64,000 nt of DNA, taken from Duganella sp. CF458. GTDB lineage: Bacteria; Pseudomonadota; Gammaproteobacteria; Burkholderiales; Burkholderiaceae_D. Location: NCBI RefSeq assembly GCF_900113115.1, contig NZ_FOOF01000022.1, positions 1 to 64,000 of the forward strand, in the 5' to 3' direction. The stretch's first letter is position 1, and each line of letters starts with the position of its first letter. The notes beneath the pieces were generated by a model. That model saw nothing but the letters and a program-made list of their open reading frames with translations, searched no databases and was not told the DNA's origin. Position numbers and translations under genes: made by a program. Below are positions 50,563-61,340 of this stretch, piece by piece.

Positions 50563-51730
50563 GAACGGGGAACCAATGGATTCTGAGCAGGACAAGCCGA
50601 CCAGCCAGCAGCATGCTTCCACGCCCGGGGCAGCACTGGCAGCAGCACGCGAGGCCATGGGCCTGTCAGTGGAGCAGGTGGCAGACCAATTGAAACTGGC
50701 GCCGCGCCAGGTGGCGGCTATCGAGCAGGGTGATTTCGATGCATTGCCAAACCGCGCGGTGACGCGTGGTTTCATCCGCGCTTACGCGAAGGCGGTGCGG
50801 CTCGATCCGGCGCCACTGGTGGCAATGGTGGAAGTGGAGGGGGCCGCCGGCCACGCCGACGCGACCGTGCGTCCGACCCGGGTGCAGGCTTCGTTCCAGC
50901 AGTCGCGCTTCCCTTCGCTGAACGAACGCAATAATGGCAAGCCGCTGGGCGCGATCGTGGCCGGGATTGGCGTGCTGGCATTGATTGGCCTGGCTGCGGC
51001 CTGGCAGATGGGGATCCTGTCGCCACTGACCCTAGCGACCCGTGGCGGCCTTGCCGCACCTGTTACGCCGGCCGAAGCGCCTGCACCGGTGGTGGTGACC
51101 CAGCCGGCCGGGCAGGCTGCCGAGGCGCCAATGCAGACGCAGAACGTGCCGCTGATTTCGGTACCGCCGCAACCAGGCAGCAATACTGCGCCGGATGCGG
51201 TTGCCGGTGTCGGTGTGCCGGCAGCGGCCGCCGGCATGAGCACGACCACCGGTGGCGTTGCCGCACCTGCCACAGCGCCGGTCAACCGCGCGGCGCCAAC
51301 CCTGGGTGCCGCGCCGGTGGTTGGCACTGCGCCGGCAGCGACCGCCCCGGCCTCGCCAGGCCTGATTCCGGTCAAGCCGGCGGCCGTTGCGCCGGCGCCG
51401 GCAGCAACGCCTGTGCCGGGCGGCGCGCCGCTAGCGACCGCGCCGGCCATGCCGGCGACGGTGGCGGGCGCGGCGCCGGCGGTAGGCAGCGCGGGCGGCA
51501 AGCTGGTGCTGACCGTGAAGGAAGATTCGTGGGTCGAGATTCGCCGCGTCGGCCAGCCTAACGTGACCCGTGGCACAGTGCGGGCCGGCAGCACGCAAAC
51601 CTTCAATGTGCGCGCGGATGACGTGCTGATCGTCGGCAAGCCGGGCGCGGTAAGCGCCAACCTGGCCGGCGGCAAGCTGGAACTGACGCAAGGTCCGGGC
51701 AAGTCGTATGCCCTCGTGAACATCAAGTAA
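50555..51730 (+). CDS. rodZ: RodZ-like helix-turn-helix membrane protein
   Basis: The protein has 391 residues from the ATG at 50555, overlapping pilW; an alternative ATG at 50576 follows GGGG at good spacing. The N-terminal XRE-type helix-turn-helix (ALAAAREAMGLSVEQVADQL) resembles RodZ. One membrane segment lies at about residues 129-150. A long Ala/Pro/Thr-rich linker follows to about 310, and the C-terminal DUF4115-type beta domain begins KLVLTVKEDSWVEIRRVG. It links MreB to cell-wall synthesis. Confidence 0.88.
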   Translation: MSENGEPMDSEQDKPTSQQHASTPGAALAAAREAMGLSVEQVADQLKLAPRQVAAIEQGDFDALPNRAVTRGFIRAYAKAVRLDPAPLVAMVEVEGAAGHADATVRPTRVQASFQQSRFPSLNERNNGKPLGAIVAGIGVLALIGLAAAWQMGILSPLTLATRGGLAAPVTPAEAPAPVVVTQPAGQAAEAPMQTQNVPLISVPPQPGSNTAPDAVAGVGVPAAAAGMSTTTGGVAAPATAPVNRAAPTLGAAPVVGTAPAATAPASPGLIPVKPAAVAPAPAATPVPGGAPLATAPAMPATVAGAAPAVGSAGGKLVLTVKEDSWVEIRRVGQPNVTRGTVRAGSTQTFNVRADDVLIVGKPGAVSANLAGGKLELTQGPGKSYALVNIK

Positions 51731-51745
51731 TAAGAGTAGCCAAGC

Positions 51746-53008
51746 ATGTCTTCTTCGAACAACCCGATCCCATCCGGACCACTGGCACGCCGTGCCAGCC
51801 GCCGCGTGCTGGTGCAGCACGGCGAGCGCAAGATCTGGGTCGGCGGCGACGCGCCGGTGGTGGTGCAGTCGATGACCAATACCGACACCGCCGACGCGGT
51901 GGCGACGGCGATCCAGATCAAGGAACTGGCGCGCGCCGGTTCCGAACTGGTGCGCCTGACGGTGGACCGTCCCGAATCGGCGGCCGCTGTGCCTTACATC
52001 CGCGACCAGCTGGACAAGATGGGCATCGACGTGCCGCTGGTGGGCGACTTCCACTACAACGGCCACACGCTGCTGACCGAGTATCCGGAGTGCGCCGCCG
52101 CGCTGTCGAAGTACCGCATCAACCCCGGCAACGTGGGCAAGGGCGCCAAGCGCGACACCCAGTTCGCGCAGATGATCGAAGTGGCGGCCAAGTACGACAA
52201 GCCGGTGCGCATCGGCGTCAACTGGGGCTCGCTGGACCAGGCGCTGCTGGCGCGCATCATGGACGAAAACGCGGCCCGCGACAATCCATGGACCGCGCAA
52301 GCCGTGATGTACGAAGCGCTGATCACTTCCGCGATCGAAAACGCGGTGCGTGCGGAAGAACTGGGCCTGGCGCGCGACAAGATCATCCTGTCGTGCAAGG
52401 TGTCCGGCGTGCAGGACCTGATCGCCGTGTACCGCGCACTGTCCAAGCGCTGCGACTACCCGTTGCACCTGGGCCTGACCGAGGCGGGCATGGGCAGCAA
52501 GGGCATCGTGGCCTCGACCGCGGCGCTGTCGGTGCTGCTGCAGGAAGGCATTGGCGACACCATCCGCATTTCGCTGACCCCGGAGCCGGGCGGCGACCGC
52601 ACCAAGGAAGTGGTGGTGGGCCAGGAAATCCTGCAGACCATGGGCCTGCGCAAATTCACCCCGATGGTGATTGCCTGCCCGGGCTGCGGCCGCACCACGT
52701 CCACCGTGTTCCAGGAACTGGCGGACGATATCCAGAGCTACCTGCGCGAGCAGATGCCGGAATGGAAAAAGACCTTCCCGGGCGTGGAGGCGATGAACGT
52801 GGCCGTGATGGGCTGCATCGTCAACGGCCCGGGCGAATCGAAGCATGCGAACATCGGCATCAGCCTGCCGGGCACCGGCGAATCGCCGGCCGCGCCGGTT
52901 TTCGTCGACGGCCAGAAGGTGGCGACGCTGCGCGGCGATAACATCGTCAGCGAGTTCCAGGCGATCGTGCTCGACTACGTACAGAAAAACTATAGCAAGG
53001 CAGCTTAA
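51746..53008 (+). CDS. ispG: 4-hydroxy-3-methylbut-2-enyl diphosphate synthase (IspG)
   Basis: The 420-residue [4Fe-4S] enzyme of the MEP isoprenoid pathway has the cluster cysteines in [14 protein letters not shown] and [16 protein letters not shown]. The early segment [20 protein letters not shown] is diagnostic. It lies 15 bp after rodZ. Confidence 0.97.
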   Translation: MSSSNNPIPSGPLARRASRRVLVQHGERKIWVGGDAPVVVQSMTNTDTADAVATAIQIKELARAGSELVRLTVDRPESAAAVPYIRDQLDKMGIDVPLVGDFHYNGHTLLTEYPECAAALSKYRINPGNVGKGAKRDTQFAQMIEVAAKYDKPVRIGVNWGSLDQALLARIMDENAARDNPWTAQAVMYEALITSAIENAVRAEELGLARDKIILSCKVSGVQDLIAVYRALSKRCDYPLHLGLTEAGMGSKGIVASTAALSVLLQEGIGDTIRISLTPEPGGDRTKEVVVGQEILQTMGLRKFTPMVIACPGCGRTTSTVFQELADDIQSYLREQMPEWKKTFPGVEAMNVAVMGCIVNGPGESKHANIGISLPGTGESPAAPVFVDGQKVATLRGDNIVSEFQAIVLDYVQKNYSKAA

Positions 53009-53013
53009 AGAAT

Positions 53014-54357
53014 ATGTCCAATAAAGCAGACAAAATCACAGCCATCAAGGGGATGAACGATCTCCTGCCGGCTGACGCCCATTTGTGGGAAATCTTCGAG
53101 AACACCGCGCAGTCCGTGGTGCAGAGCTACGGCTTCCAGCAGATCCGCACCCCGATCGTGGAAGAGACCCGCCTGTTCTCGCGCGCCATTGGCGCCGTGA
53201 CCGATATCGTCGAGAAGGAAATGTATTCTTTCGAAGACGCCATGAACGGCGACAAGCTGACCCTGCGTCCGGAAGGCACTGCAGGCGTGGTGCGCGCCGT
53301 ACTGGAACACAACCTGGTGTACGAGGGCCCGAAGCGCCTGTGGTACAAGGGCCCGATGTTCCGCCACGAGCGACCGCAGCGCGGCCGCTACCGCCAGTTC
53401 CACCAGTTCGGCGCGGAAGCGGTGGGCTTCACCGGCCCCGACGTGGACGCCGAAATGATCGCGATGTGCCGCCGCCTGTGGGATGACCTGGGCCTGGAAA
53501 ACATCCGCCTCGAAATCAACTCCATCGGCGACGCCGAGGAGCGCGCCCGCCACCGCGTCGACCTGATCGCCTACCTGGAACAGCACGAAGAGCACCTGGA
53601 TGCCGACGCCAAGCGCCGCCTGCACAGCAACCCGCTGCGCATCCTGGACACCAAGAACCCGGACCTGCAAGGTATCGTCAACAGCGCGCCGAAGCTGCTG
53701 GACTACCTGGGCGAAGAGTCGCTGGCGCACTTCGAAGGCGTGAAGACGATCCTGGACGCCAACGCGATCCAGTACACCGTCAATACCCGCCTGGTGCGCG
53801 GCATCGACTACTACAACCGCACCGTGTTCGAGTGGGTCACCGACGAGCTGGGCGCGCAGGGCACCGTCTGCGCCGGCGGCCGTTACGACCCGCTGATCGA
53901 AATGTTCGGCGGCAAGCCAACCCCGGCGGTTGGTTTCGCCATGGGCATCGAGCGCCTGATCGAACTGATGAAAGGCGCCGGCGACACCGCCGCGCCGCGC
54001 CAGTGCGACGTCTACCTGGTGCACCAGGGCGAAGCGGCACGCATGCAAGCCTTCATCATCGGCGAGCGCCTGCGCGACGCCGGCCTGGACGTGATCCTGC
54101 ACTGCGGTAGCGCCAGCGGCGCCGGCAGCTTCAAGTCGCAGATGAAAAAAGCCGATGGCTCCGGCGCAACCTTCGCAGTCATCATCGGCGAAGACGAAGT
54201 GGCCAACCATACTGCCGTCGTCAAGGCAATGCGCGCTGCAGAAGGCGAGGGCCAGCAACAGACCGTCGCGTTTGAAGGCGTTGTCGATTACGTCGTGGAC
54301 CAGATCACATGCGGAGATGATTGTGATCATGACCATGGCCATCACCACCACCATTAA
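53014..54357 (+). CDS. hisS: Histidyl-tRNA synthetase with a natural His-rich tail
   Basis: This 447-residue class II synthetase has motif 1 ([10 protein letters not shown] region), motif 2 ([21 protein letters not shown]) and motif 3 ([12 protein letters not shown]). The C-terminus is extended by [17 protein letters not shown], where most histidyl-tRNA synthetases end at the anticodon-binding domain. The tail could bind metal; its function is unknown. It is part of the ispG-hisS-yfgM-bamB-der cluster. Confidence 0.97.
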   Translation: MSNKADKITAIKGMNDLLPADAHLWEIFENTAQSVVQSYGFQQIRTPIVEETRLFSRAIGAVTDIVEKEMYSFEDAMNGDKLTLRPEGTAGVVRAVLEHNLVYEGPKRLWYKGPMFRHERPQRGRYRQFHQFGAEAVGFTGPDVDAEMIAMCRRLWDDLGLENIRLEINSIGDAEERARHRVDLIAYLEQHEEHLDADAKRRLHSNPLRILDTKNPDLQGIVNSAPKLLDYLGEESLAHFEGVKTILDANAIQYTVNTRLVRGIDYYNRTVFEWVTDELGAQGTVCAGGRYDPLIEMFGGKPTPAVGFAMGIERLIELMKGAGDTAAPRQCDVYLVHQGEAARMQAFIIGERLRDAGLDVILHCGSASGAGSFKSQMKKADGSGATFAVIIGEDEVANHTAVVKAMRAAEGEGQQQTVAFEGVVDYVVDQITCGDDCDHDHGHHHHH

Positions 54358-54386
54358 TCAAAATACAGAAACAGGCAGACTGAAAC

Positions 54387-55034
54387 ATGGCATACGATCT
54401 CGACGAACAAGAACAGCTTGCTAACCTCAAGGCGTGGTGGGCAAAGTACGGCAACCTGACCACCTGGGTGGTGATCGCAGGCCTGGCGGCCTATTCCGGC
54501 TGGAACGGCTGGAACTACTACCAGCGCAACCAGGCGGCGCAAGCGTCCGTGCTGTTCGATGAACTGCAGACCGCGGTCACGGCCAAGGACAATGCCAAGG
54601 TGGCGCGCGTGGCTGGCGACATCGAAGCCAAGTTCGGCCGCACGGCATACGCCTCGCTGGGCGCGCTGAGCGCCGCCAAGTCCTTCTTCGATGCCAATGA
54701 CCTGAAGTCTGCCAAGGCACAGCTGGAGTGGGTGGTTGCGCACGGCAACGACGAGCATAAGAACATCGCTTCGATCCGCCTGGCAGGCGTGCTGCTGGAC
54801 GAGAAAGCCTACGACGCTGCGCTGAAGGCGCTGGCAGTGGCCGCGCTGCCGCAGTTCAAGGCAGCGGTGGAAGACCGCAAAGGCGACGTCCTGGCCGCGC
54901 AGAACAAGCTGGAGGAAGCCCGCACCGCCTACAAGGCCGCGCTGGAAGCCGCCGACAAGAACAATCCCGGCCGCCAGCTGATCCAGCTCAAGCTCGAATC
55001 GATCGGCGGCACCGTGCCGGAAGTGAAAGCTTAA
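54387..55034 (+). CDS. YfgM-like SecYEG-ancillary protein
   Basis: The 215-residue protein starts MAYDLDEQEQLANLKAWWAKYGNLTT with one membrane segment (about residues 30-46), then a periplasmic TPR-like helical domain. This matches YfgM, which associates with the Sec translocon and PpiD. The gene order hisS-yfgM-bamB-der is the usual one. Confidence 0.92.
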   Translation: MAYDLDEQEQLANLKAWWAKYGNLTTWVVIAGLAAYSGWNGWNYYQRNQAAQASVLFDELQTAVTAKDNAKVARVAGDIEAKFGRTAYASLGALSAAKSFFDANDLKSAKAQLEWVVAHGNDEHKNIASIRLAGVLLDEKAYDAALKALAVAALPQFKAAVEDRKGDVLAAQNKLEEARTAYKAALEAADKNNPGRQLIQLKLESIGGTVPEVKA

Positions 55035-55037
55035 GCC

Positions 55038-56186
55038 ATGCTGACGACCCGTACTGTAATTGCACTGGGCGTACTGGCACTGGCTAGCGGTTGCGGCAGC
55101 CTGAATCCGTTCAAGAAGGAAGACAAGTTCGCCCCGGCCAAGCTGGAAGAACTCAAATCGGGCGTGCCGGCGCGCATGGTCTGGAAGCACAGCACCAGCA
55201 AGGCAGGCGCCAACGTGTTCACGCCGGCATTGGCTGACAACAGCGTGTTCGTGGCCGATTCCGATGGCGTGATCGAACGCCTGGATGCCGCCAGCGGCAA
55301 GGTGCAGTGGCGCAGCAAGACCGGCGCCGACCTGACCGCCGGTGTCGGCGTCAGTCCGGACGGCAAATTGCTGGCCGTAGGCGCCGTCAAGGGCCAGTTG
55401 ATGGCCTTCGACGGCAGCGGCAAGGCGCTGTGGAAGGTCCAGGCTTCGAGCGAGATCTTGTCGGCGCCGGCGGTCGGCAACGACGTGGTGATCGTGCGCA
55501 CCGTGGACAACAAGGTTACCGCTTATGACGCGGCAGACGGCAAGAAGCGCTGGTTCATCCAGCGCGTGACGCCGCCGCTGACCCTGCGCAATATGCCGGG
55601 CCTGGTGATCGCCAATAATAACGTGTACGCGGCGCAGCCTGCGGGCCGCATCCTGGCGCTGGCACTGTCGAACGGCGTGCCGCGCTTTGAGGTGCCGCTG
55701 TCCGAACCGCGCGGCGCCACCGAGCTGGAACGCGTGTCCGACATCAGCGGCACGCCGAGCGTGTACGAGCAGGACCTGTGCGCCGTGAGCTACCAGGGCA
55801 AGGTAGGCTGCATGGACCTGAACACCGGCGTGGCCCGCTGGACCAAGCCGGCATCGTCGGACGTGGGCCTGGGCGTGGACCAGCGCTTCGTGTTCGTGTC
55901 GGACGAGAAGGGCGCTGTACAGGCCTTTGCCCGCGAAGGCGGCGCATCGGCATGGAAGAACGAGAAGCTGGCATACCGCCGCTTGTCGGCGCCGGTATCC
56001 TATGGCCGTTTCGTGGCCGTGGGCGACCTTGAAGGTTATGTGCACTTCCTGTCGCGGGAAGATGGCACGGTATTAGGTCGGATCAGCACCGACGGCAGCG
56101 CCATCAAGTCGGCGCCGCTGTTGTCCGGTCCGAATGTGATTTTCCAAACCCAGAATGGGACTGTGGCCGCTATCGCGGTCGAATAA
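55038..56186 (+). CDS. bamB: Outer-membrane assembly lipoprotein BamB
   Basis: The 382-residue protein has a lipobox (LALASGCG) and seven to eight PQQ-type propeller blades ([23 protein letters not shown]). BamB is a scaffold of the BAM complex that inserts beta-barrel proteins. It starts 3 bp after yfgM. Confidence 0.95.
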   Translation: MLTTRTVIALGVLALASGCGSLNPFKKEDKFAPAKLEELKSGVPARMVWKHSTSKAGANVFTPALADNSVFVADSDGVIERLDAASGKVQWRSKTGADLTAGVGVSPDGKLLAVGAVKGQLMAFDGSGKALWKVQASSEILSAPAVGNDVVIVRTVDNKVTAYDAADGKKRWFIQRVTPPLTLRNMPGLVIANNNVYAAQPAGRILALALSNGVPRFEVPLSEPRGATELERVSDISGTPSVYEQDLCAVSYQGKVGCMDLNTGVARWTKPASSDVGLGVDQRFVFVSDEKGAVQAFAREGGASAWKNEKLAYRRLSAPVSYGRFVAVGDLEGYVHFLSREDGTVLGRISTDGSAIKSAPLLSGPNVIFQTQNGTVAAIAVE

Positions 56187-56193
56187 AAACAAT

Positions 56194-57540
56194 ATGAAGC
56201 CGGTAATTGCACTTGTGGGTCGCCCGAACGTCGGGAAATCGACCCTTTTCAATCGACTGACCCGCTCGCGCGATGCGCTGGTGGCGGACCTCCCTGGCCT
56301 GACGCGCGATCGTCACTACGGCGAGGGCCGCGTGGGCAATCGCCCGTTCCTGGTCATCGATACCGGCGGTTTCGAGCCGGTCGCCAAGGAAGGCATCATG
56401 TTCCAGATGGCGCTGCAGACCAAGCAGGCCGTGGCCGAAGCCGACGTGGTGGTGTTCCTGGTGGATGGCCGCCAGGGCATGACCCCGCACGACAAGACGA
56501 TTACCGATTTCCTGCGCAAGTCCGGCCGTCCGGTGCTGCTGGTGGTGAACAAGGCCGAAGGCATGCGCTACACCGCGGCCGTGTCGGACTTCTATGAGCT
56601 GGGCCTGGGCGATCCGTATGCGATCTCCGGCGCCCACGGCGACGGCGTGCACGACCTGGTGGCCGAAGCGCTGGACAAGGCGTTTGCCTCGCGTCCGGCC
56701 GACGAGGAAGAACTGCTGCCGCAAGAGCGCGGCGTGAAGATCGCCCTGGTGGGCCGTCCGAACGTGGGCAAGTCGACCCTGATCAACACCCTGGTGGGCG
56801 AGGAGCGCGTGATCGCCTTCGACATGCCGGGCACCACCCGCGATTCGATCGAGATCCCGTTCGAGCGCGAAGGCAAGCAGTACACCCTGATCGACACGGC
56901 GGGTATCCGCCGCCGCGGCAAGGTGTTCGAAGCGATCGAGAAGTTCTCGGTGGTGAAGACGCTGCAGTCGATCTCGGAAGCCAATGTGGTGATCCTGATG
57001 CTCGATGCGCAGCAGGACATCTCCGAGCAGGACGCCCACATCGCGGGCTTCATCCTGGAGACCGGCCGCGCCCTGGTGGTGGCGGTCAACAAGTGGGACG
57101 GCCTGCAGTCGGACGACCGCGACCAGGTGAAGATGGACATGGACCGCAAGCTCGACTTCCTGTCCTTCGCCAATACCCACTTCATCTCGGCCCTGCGCGG
57201 CACCGGCATCGGCCCGCTGATGAAGTCGGTGAACGGCGCCTATGCCGCTGCCACGGCCGACCTGCCGACGCCTAAGCTGACCCGCGCCTTGCAGGAAGCA
57301 CTGGAGAAGCAGGAGCCGAAGCGCAAGGCCGGCGTGCGGCCGAAAATGCGCTACGCGCACCAGGGTGGCCAGAACCCGCCGATCATCGTGATCCACGGCA
57401 ATTCGCTGGATGCGGTGTCCGAGCCCTACAAGCGCTATCTGGAGAAGCATTTCCGTGATAGCTTCAAGCTGGTCGGCACCCCGCTGCGCATTGAGTTGCG
57501 CAACGGCAAGAATCCATTCGATAAGCGCGAAGGCAAATAA
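56194..57540 (+). CDS. der: GTPase Der
   Basis: This 448-residue protein starts at the ATG at 56194, since a 39-nt in-frame extension has no support. It has two tandem G domains: [14 protein letters not shown] near the N-terminus and [14 protein letters not shown] at about residue 188, each with DxxG and NKxE/D motifs (VNKAEG, VNKWDG). A KH-like C-terminal domain follows. It acts in 50S ribosome assembly. Confidence 0.97.
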   Translation: MKPVIALVGRPNVGKSTLFNRLTRSRDALVADLPGLTRDRHYGEGRVGNRPFLVIDTGGFEPVAKEGIMFQMALQTKQAVAEADVVVFLVDGRQGMTPHDKTITDFLRKSGRPVLLVVNKAEGMRYTAAVSDFYELGLGDPYAISGAHGDGVHDLVAEALDKAFASRPADEEELLPQERGVKIALVGRPNVGKSTLINTLVGEERVIAFDMPGTTRDSIEIPFEREGKQYTLIDTAGIRRRGKVFEAIEKFSVVKTLQSISEANVVILMLDAQQDISEQDAHIAGFILETGRALVVAVNKWDGLQSDDRDQVKMDMDRKLDFLSFANTHFISALRGTGIGPLMKSVNGAYAAATADLPTPKLTRALQEALEKQEPKRKAGVRPKMRYAHQGGQNPPIIVIHGNSLDAVSEPYKRYLEKHFRDSFKLVGTPLRIELRNGKNPFDKREGK

Positions 57541-57541
57541 A

Positions 57542-57563
57542 GTCGGACGGGTTCAGGTCCGAC
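57542..57563. repeat. GTCGGAC palindrome after der
   Basis: GTCGGAC (57542-57548) and GTCCGAC (57557-57563) form a 7-bp stem. The sequence belongs to the same GGTC/GACC style as the palindromes near sucB, lpd and zapE. Confidence 0.6.
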
Positions 57564-57591
57564 ATGTGCAGAGCAAATGCCGATCCTGACC

Positions 57592-57621
57592 CCGGATAAG
57601 TCGATCTTAAGGTTTATCCGG
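57592..57621. repeat. CCGGATAA inverted repeat upstream of hfq
   Basis: CCGGATAA (57592-57599) and TTATCCGG (57614-57621) form an 8-bp stem with a 14-base loop, about 110 bp before the hfq start codon. It could be an operator or leader hairpin. The preceding bases CCTGACCC echo the dispersed palindromes. Confidence 0.5.
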
Positions 57622-57732
57622 CTGCAAGATTTAAAAAAACAAGGTACAGTGTCTTTGGAGCAGCATCCCCAGCACTTGAAAAACAGGCGCAGCGTCTCCA
57701 ATTCGTACACAACAACATAAAACGGAGCTGTT

Positions 57733-57978
57733 ATGAGCAATAAAGGGCAATTGTTACAAGACCCATTCCTGAACGCGCTGCGCAAAGAGCACGTTCCAGT
57801 CTCGATCTACCTGGTCAACGGCATCAAGCTGCAAGGCCATATCGAGTCTTTCGACCAATACGTGGTCTTGCTGCGTAACACCGTAACCCAGATGGTTTAC
57901 AAGCACGCCATTTCCACCGTGGTGCCTGCCCGCGCCGTCAACCTGAACATGGATAACTCCTCCGAGGCAGCGGAGTAA
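57733..57978 (+). CDS. hfq: RNA chaperone Hfq
   Basis: The 81-residue Sm-like protein has Sm1 ([20 protein letters not shown]) and Sm2 ([12 protein letters not shown]). It has the family's distal-face FDQYVVLL. It mediates sRNA-mRNA pairing as a hexamer. It is followed 10 bp later by hflX, the standard hfq-hflX-hflK-hflC order. Confidence 0.98.
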   Translation: MSNKGQLLQDPFLNALRKEHVPVSIYLVNGIKLQGHIESFDQYVVLLRNTVTQMVYKHAISTVVPARAVNLNMDNSSEAAE

Positions 57979-57988
57979 GACACTTCGT

Positions 57989-59134
57989 ATGCGTGCAGCT
58001 TTAGTCGGGGTAGATTTCGGTCAGGGCGACTTTGCTGCCAGTATCGAGGAGTTGATGCTGCTGGCCCGCTCCGCGGGCGCAGAGCCGGTCACCACCATTA
58101 CCGGTAAGCGGTCCGCGCCGGATGCCGCGTATTTCGTCGGCAGCGGCAAGGCCGACGAGATCGGCCATGCGGTGCAGGACCACCAGCTTGAAATCGTCAT
58201 CTTCAATCATGCGCTGTCCCCAGCCCAGCAGCGCAATCTGGAAAAGCGCCTGCAAGTGCGGGTGCTCGACCGCACCAGCCTGATTCTCGATATCTTTGCG
58301 CAGCGTGCGCAAAGCCACGAGGGCAAGGTGCAGGTCGAATTGGCCCAGTTGCAGCACCTGGCCACCCGCCTGGTGCGCGGCTGGACCCACTTGGAGCGCC
58401 AGAAGGGCGGTATCGGCCTGCGCGGCCCGGGTGAAACCCAGCTCGAAACCGACCGCCGCCTGCTCGGCGAGCGCGTCAAGATGCTGCGCGCCAAGCTGGC
58501 CAAGCTGCGCAAGCAGCATGAGACCCAGCGCCGGGCGCGTGGCCGCAGCCATACTTTCTCGGTGTCCCTGGTCGGCTATACCAATGCCGGCAAATCGACC
58601 CTGTTCAATACGCTGACCAAGGCTGGCGTCTACGTGGCGGACCAGCTGTTCGCGACGCTGGACACCACCTCGCGCCGCGTCTACATGGGCGAGGAAATCG
58701 GCAATGTGGTGCTGTCCGATACGGTCGGCTTCGTGCGCGAACTGCCGCACCAGCTGGTGGCGGCTTTCCGCGCCACGCTGGAAGAGACCATCCACGCCGA
58801 TTTGCTGCTGCATGTGGTGGACGGCGCTTCGCCCAGCCGCATGGAGCAGATCGAACAGGTCAACCTGGTGCTGCGCGAAATCGGCGCCGACCATATTCCG
58901 CAAATCCTGGTGTGGAACAAGATCGATGCGGCAGGCCTGGAGCCGGCGGTGGAACGTAATGAGTATGATAAGATTTCCCGCGTATTCATCAGTGCACGCA
59001 CGGGCCAAGGCCTGAACCTGCTGCGCGATGCAATCTGTGAGGCAGCACGGGATGAGCAGGAGGCGCTCGCCAACCCCAAAGAAGAGGTAGCGCCAGATAG
59101 TATTCTCACCTTTACCCAAGTAGGATCTCACTAA
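57989..59134 (+). CDS. hflX: Ribosome-associated GTPase HflX
   Basis: The 381-residue protein has an N-terminal HflX domain and the GTPase motifs GYTNAGKSTLFNTL, DTVGFVRELPHQLV and WNKIDAA. It splits or rescues stalled ribosomes under heat stress. The conserved GGIGLRGPGETQLETDRR is present. Confidence 0.96.
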   Translation: MRAALVGVDFGQGDFAASIEELMLLARSAGAEPVTTITGKRSAPDAAYFVGSGKADEIGHAVQDHQLEIVIFNHALSPAQQRNLEKRLQVRVLDRTSLILDIFAQRAQSHEGKVQVELAQLQHLATRLVRGWTHLERQKGGIGLRGPGETQLETDRRLLGERVKMLRAKLAKLRKQHETQRRARGRSHTFSVSLVGYTNAGKSTLFNTLTKAGVYVADQLFATLDTTSRRVYMGEEIGNVVLSDTVGFVRELPHQLVAAFRATLEETIHADLLLHVVDGASPSRMEQIEQVNLVLREIGADHIPQILVWNKIDAAGLEPAVERNEYDKISRVFISARTGQGLNLLRDAICEAARDEQEALANPKEEVAPDSILTFTQVGSH

Positions 59135-59143
59135 AAGAAAAAT

Positions 59144-60379
59144 ATGCCTTTTTCCTCTCTCAAGAAAAGACTCGGCAACTATATTGCCCAGGAAGGCAAA
59201 AAGCCCGGCGAAGGACCGCCGGACCTCGATCAACTCTGGCGTGATTTCAACCAGCGCCTGAACGGCCTGTTTGGCGGCGGCAAGAACCGCGGCAGCAATT
59301 CCGGCGGTGGCGGCGGCAATGGCGGCGGCGACATGAAGGGCGCCAGCTTCACCTTTGGCGCGGTGGCTTCGGTGGCAGCGCTGGTGTGGCTCGCTTCCGG
59401 CGCCTTCATCGTGCAGGAAGGCCAGACCGGCGTGGTCACCACGTTCGGTAAATTCAGCCATACCACGCCGGCCGGTTTCAACTGGCGCTGGCCGTACCCG
59501 TTCCAGGCCAATGAAATCGTCAATGTGTCCCAGGTGCGCACGGTGGAAGTCGGCTATCGCGGCAGCGCGAAGACGAAGATGGCTTCCGAAGCGCTGATGC
59601 TGACCGAAGACGAAAACATCATCGACATCCAGTTTGCCGTGCAGTACAAGCTGAGCGACCCGGTCAAGTGGCTGTACGCCAACCGCGATGCGGAAGACAC
59701 GGTGCGCCAAGTGGCTGAAACCGCGATCCGCGAAATCGTCGGCCGCAGCAAGATGGACTTCGTGCTGTATGAAGGCCGCGAAAAGGTCGCCACCGATACC
59801 CAGCAACTGATGCAGGCCATCCTGGACCGCTACAACTCGGGCGCGCAAGTGACCAATGTGACGATGCAGGGCGTGCAGCCGCCGGAGCAGGTGCAAGCCT
59901 CGTTCGACGACGCCGTGAAAGCCGGCCAGGACCGCGAACGCCAGAAGAACGAAGGCCAGGCCTATGCCAACGACATCGTGCCGAAAGCGCGCGGTGCGGC
60001 ATTCCGCCTGATCCAGGAAGCCGAGGCGTACCGCGCCATGACCGTGCAGAACGCGACCGGTAATACCGACCGCTTCAAGTCCGTGCTGACCGAGTACCAG
60101 AAAGCGCCGGCCGTGACGCGCGACCGCATGTACCTGGACACCATGCAGCAGATCTTCTCCAACACCAGCAAGGTGATGGTCGACTCGAAGGCCGGCAGCA
60201 ACCTGCTGTACCTGCCGCTGGACAAGCTGATCGCGCAGGTGGCTGCCACCGAAGGGCGCGCCGCCAGCGTGACGCCGCCGCCGCCGACGGCCGTGCTGCT
60301 GCCGCCGGAACCGACACCTGACCCGAACCGCCGTGATAGCCGTTCGCGTGAATCGTCCCGTGACAGGGAGGGCCGTTAA
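59144..60379 (+). CDS. hflK: HflK subunit of the FtsH modulator complex
   Basis: This 411-residue SPFH/prohibitin-type membrane protein has a glycine-rich N-terminus (about 50-65), one membrane segment near 70-85 and the SPFH domain (EGQTGVVTTFGKFSHTTPAGFNW). With HflC it forms a large cage around FtsH. The C-terminus is charged (RRDSRSRESSRDREG). Its stop overlaps hflC by one base. Confidence 0.95.
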   Translation: MPFSSLKKRLGNYIAQEGKKPGEGPPDLDQLWRDFNQRLNGLFGGGKNRGSNSGGGGGNGGGDMKGASFTFGAVASVAALVWLASGAFIVQEGQTGVVTTFGKFSHTTPAGFNWRWPYPFQANEIVNVSQVRTVEVGYRGSAKTKMASEALMLTEDENIIDIQFAVQYKLSDPVKWLYANRDAEDTVRQVAETAIREIVGRSKMDFVLYEGREKVATDTQQLMQAILDRYNSGAQVTNVTMQGVQPPEQVQASFDDAVKAGQDRERQKNEGQAYANDIVPKARGAAFRLIQEAEAYRAMTVQNATGNTDRFKSVLTEYQKAPAVTRDRMYLDTMQQIFSNTSKVMVDSKAGSNLLYLPLDKLIAQVAATEGRAASVTPPPPTAVLLPPEPTPDPNRRDSRSRESSRDREGR

Positions 60380-61254
60380 TGAATCGCTTTGCAACTATCC
60401 TGATTACGGGCTTCATCGCCCTGATGCTGCTGTCGTCCACCGTGTTCGTGGTGGACCAGCGCAAGTACGCCATCGTGTTCGCACTGGGCGAAGTGAAGCA
60501 GGTGATCGCCGAGCCTGGCCTGCACTTCAAGCTGCCGCCGCCGTTCCAGAACGTGGTGTACCTGGACAAACGCATCCAGACCCTGGACCCGAAAGAGGCT
60601 GACCGCTTCATCACGGCCGAAAAGATGAACATCCTGGTGGATGCCTTCGTCAAATGGAAGGTGACCGATCCGCGCCTCTACTTCGTCTCCTTTGGCGGCG
60701 ACGAGGGCAGGGCGGGCGACCGCATGCAGCAGATCGTCAAAGCGGCGCTGAACGACGAGATCACCAAGCGCACCGTGCGCGAAGTGATTTCCGGCCAGCG
60801 CGGCAAGGTCATGGAATCGATCCGCAGCAAGGTGGTGGACGAAGCCAAGCAGATCGGCGTGGAAATCGTCGACGTGCGCCTGAAACGCGTGGATTATGTC
60901 GAGCAGATCAACAATTCCGTGTACGAGCGCATGAAGGCCGAACGTGCCCGCGTGGCCAACGAAGCCCGCTCCACCGGCGCCGCCGAGTCCGAGCAGGTGC
61001 GCGCCGATGCCGACAAGCAGCGTACCGTGATCCTGGCCGAGGCATACCGCGAGGCGGAGAAGATCAAGGGCGAGGGCGACGCCAAGGCATCGCAGATCTA
61101 TGCCGAAGCGTTTGGCCGCAATCCGGAGTTCTACAAGTTCTACCGCTCGCTCGAAGCCTACCGCGCTTCGTTCAAGAGCAAGGCTGACGTGATGCTGGTC
61201 GATCCGCAGTCGGACTTCTTCAAATACTTCAAGAGCGCCGGCAGCGGGAAGTAA
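60379..61254 (+). CDS. hflC: HflC subunit of the FtsH modulator complex
   Basis: The 291-residue SPFH protein begins with a membrane segment (about residues 4-24), then VDQRKYAIVFALGEVKQVIAEPGLHFKLP. A long helical region with ERMKAERARVANEARSTGAAE follows. It pairs with HflK, whose stop codon shares one base with this start. Confidence 0.95.
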   Translation: MNRFATILITGFIALMLLSSTVFVVDQRKYAIVFALGEVKQVIAEPGLHFKLPPPFQNVVYLDKRIQTLDPKEADRFITAEKMNILVDAFVKWKVTDPRLYFVSFGGDEGRAGDRMQQIVKAALNDEITKRTVREVISGQRGKVMESIRSKVVDEAKQIGVEIVDVRLKRVDYVEQINNSVYERMKAERARVANEARSTGAAESEQVRADADKQRTVILAEAYREAEKIKGEGDAKASQIYAEAFGRNPEFYKFYRSLEAYRASFKSKADVMLVDPQSDFFKYFKSAGSGK

Positions 61255-61260
61255 GCGCCA

Positions 61261-61340
61261 GCGGCAAAAAAAATGGGGACGTACCCCAATTAATGGAGAA
61301 GTACCCCATTAATTGGGGTACGTCCCTATTTTTTTGCCGC
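61261..61340. repeat. Long near-perfect hairpin between hflC and hisZ
   Basis: The arms run 61261-61296 and 61304-61340 and pair over about 36 bp, with one bulge and one mismatch. A 7-base loop (AGAAGTA) lies between them. The arms end in A8/T7 tracts, so transcripts in both directions form a stem with flanking U-tract. It may act as terminator, or be a small mobile palindrome: its core (GGGGACGTACCCCAATTAATGG) differs from the others in the window. Confidence 0.8.

Noticed and set aside
58001-60394. 797-codon minus-strand frame opposite hflX/hflK
   Set aside because: It spans two certain plus-strand genes and has no domain.
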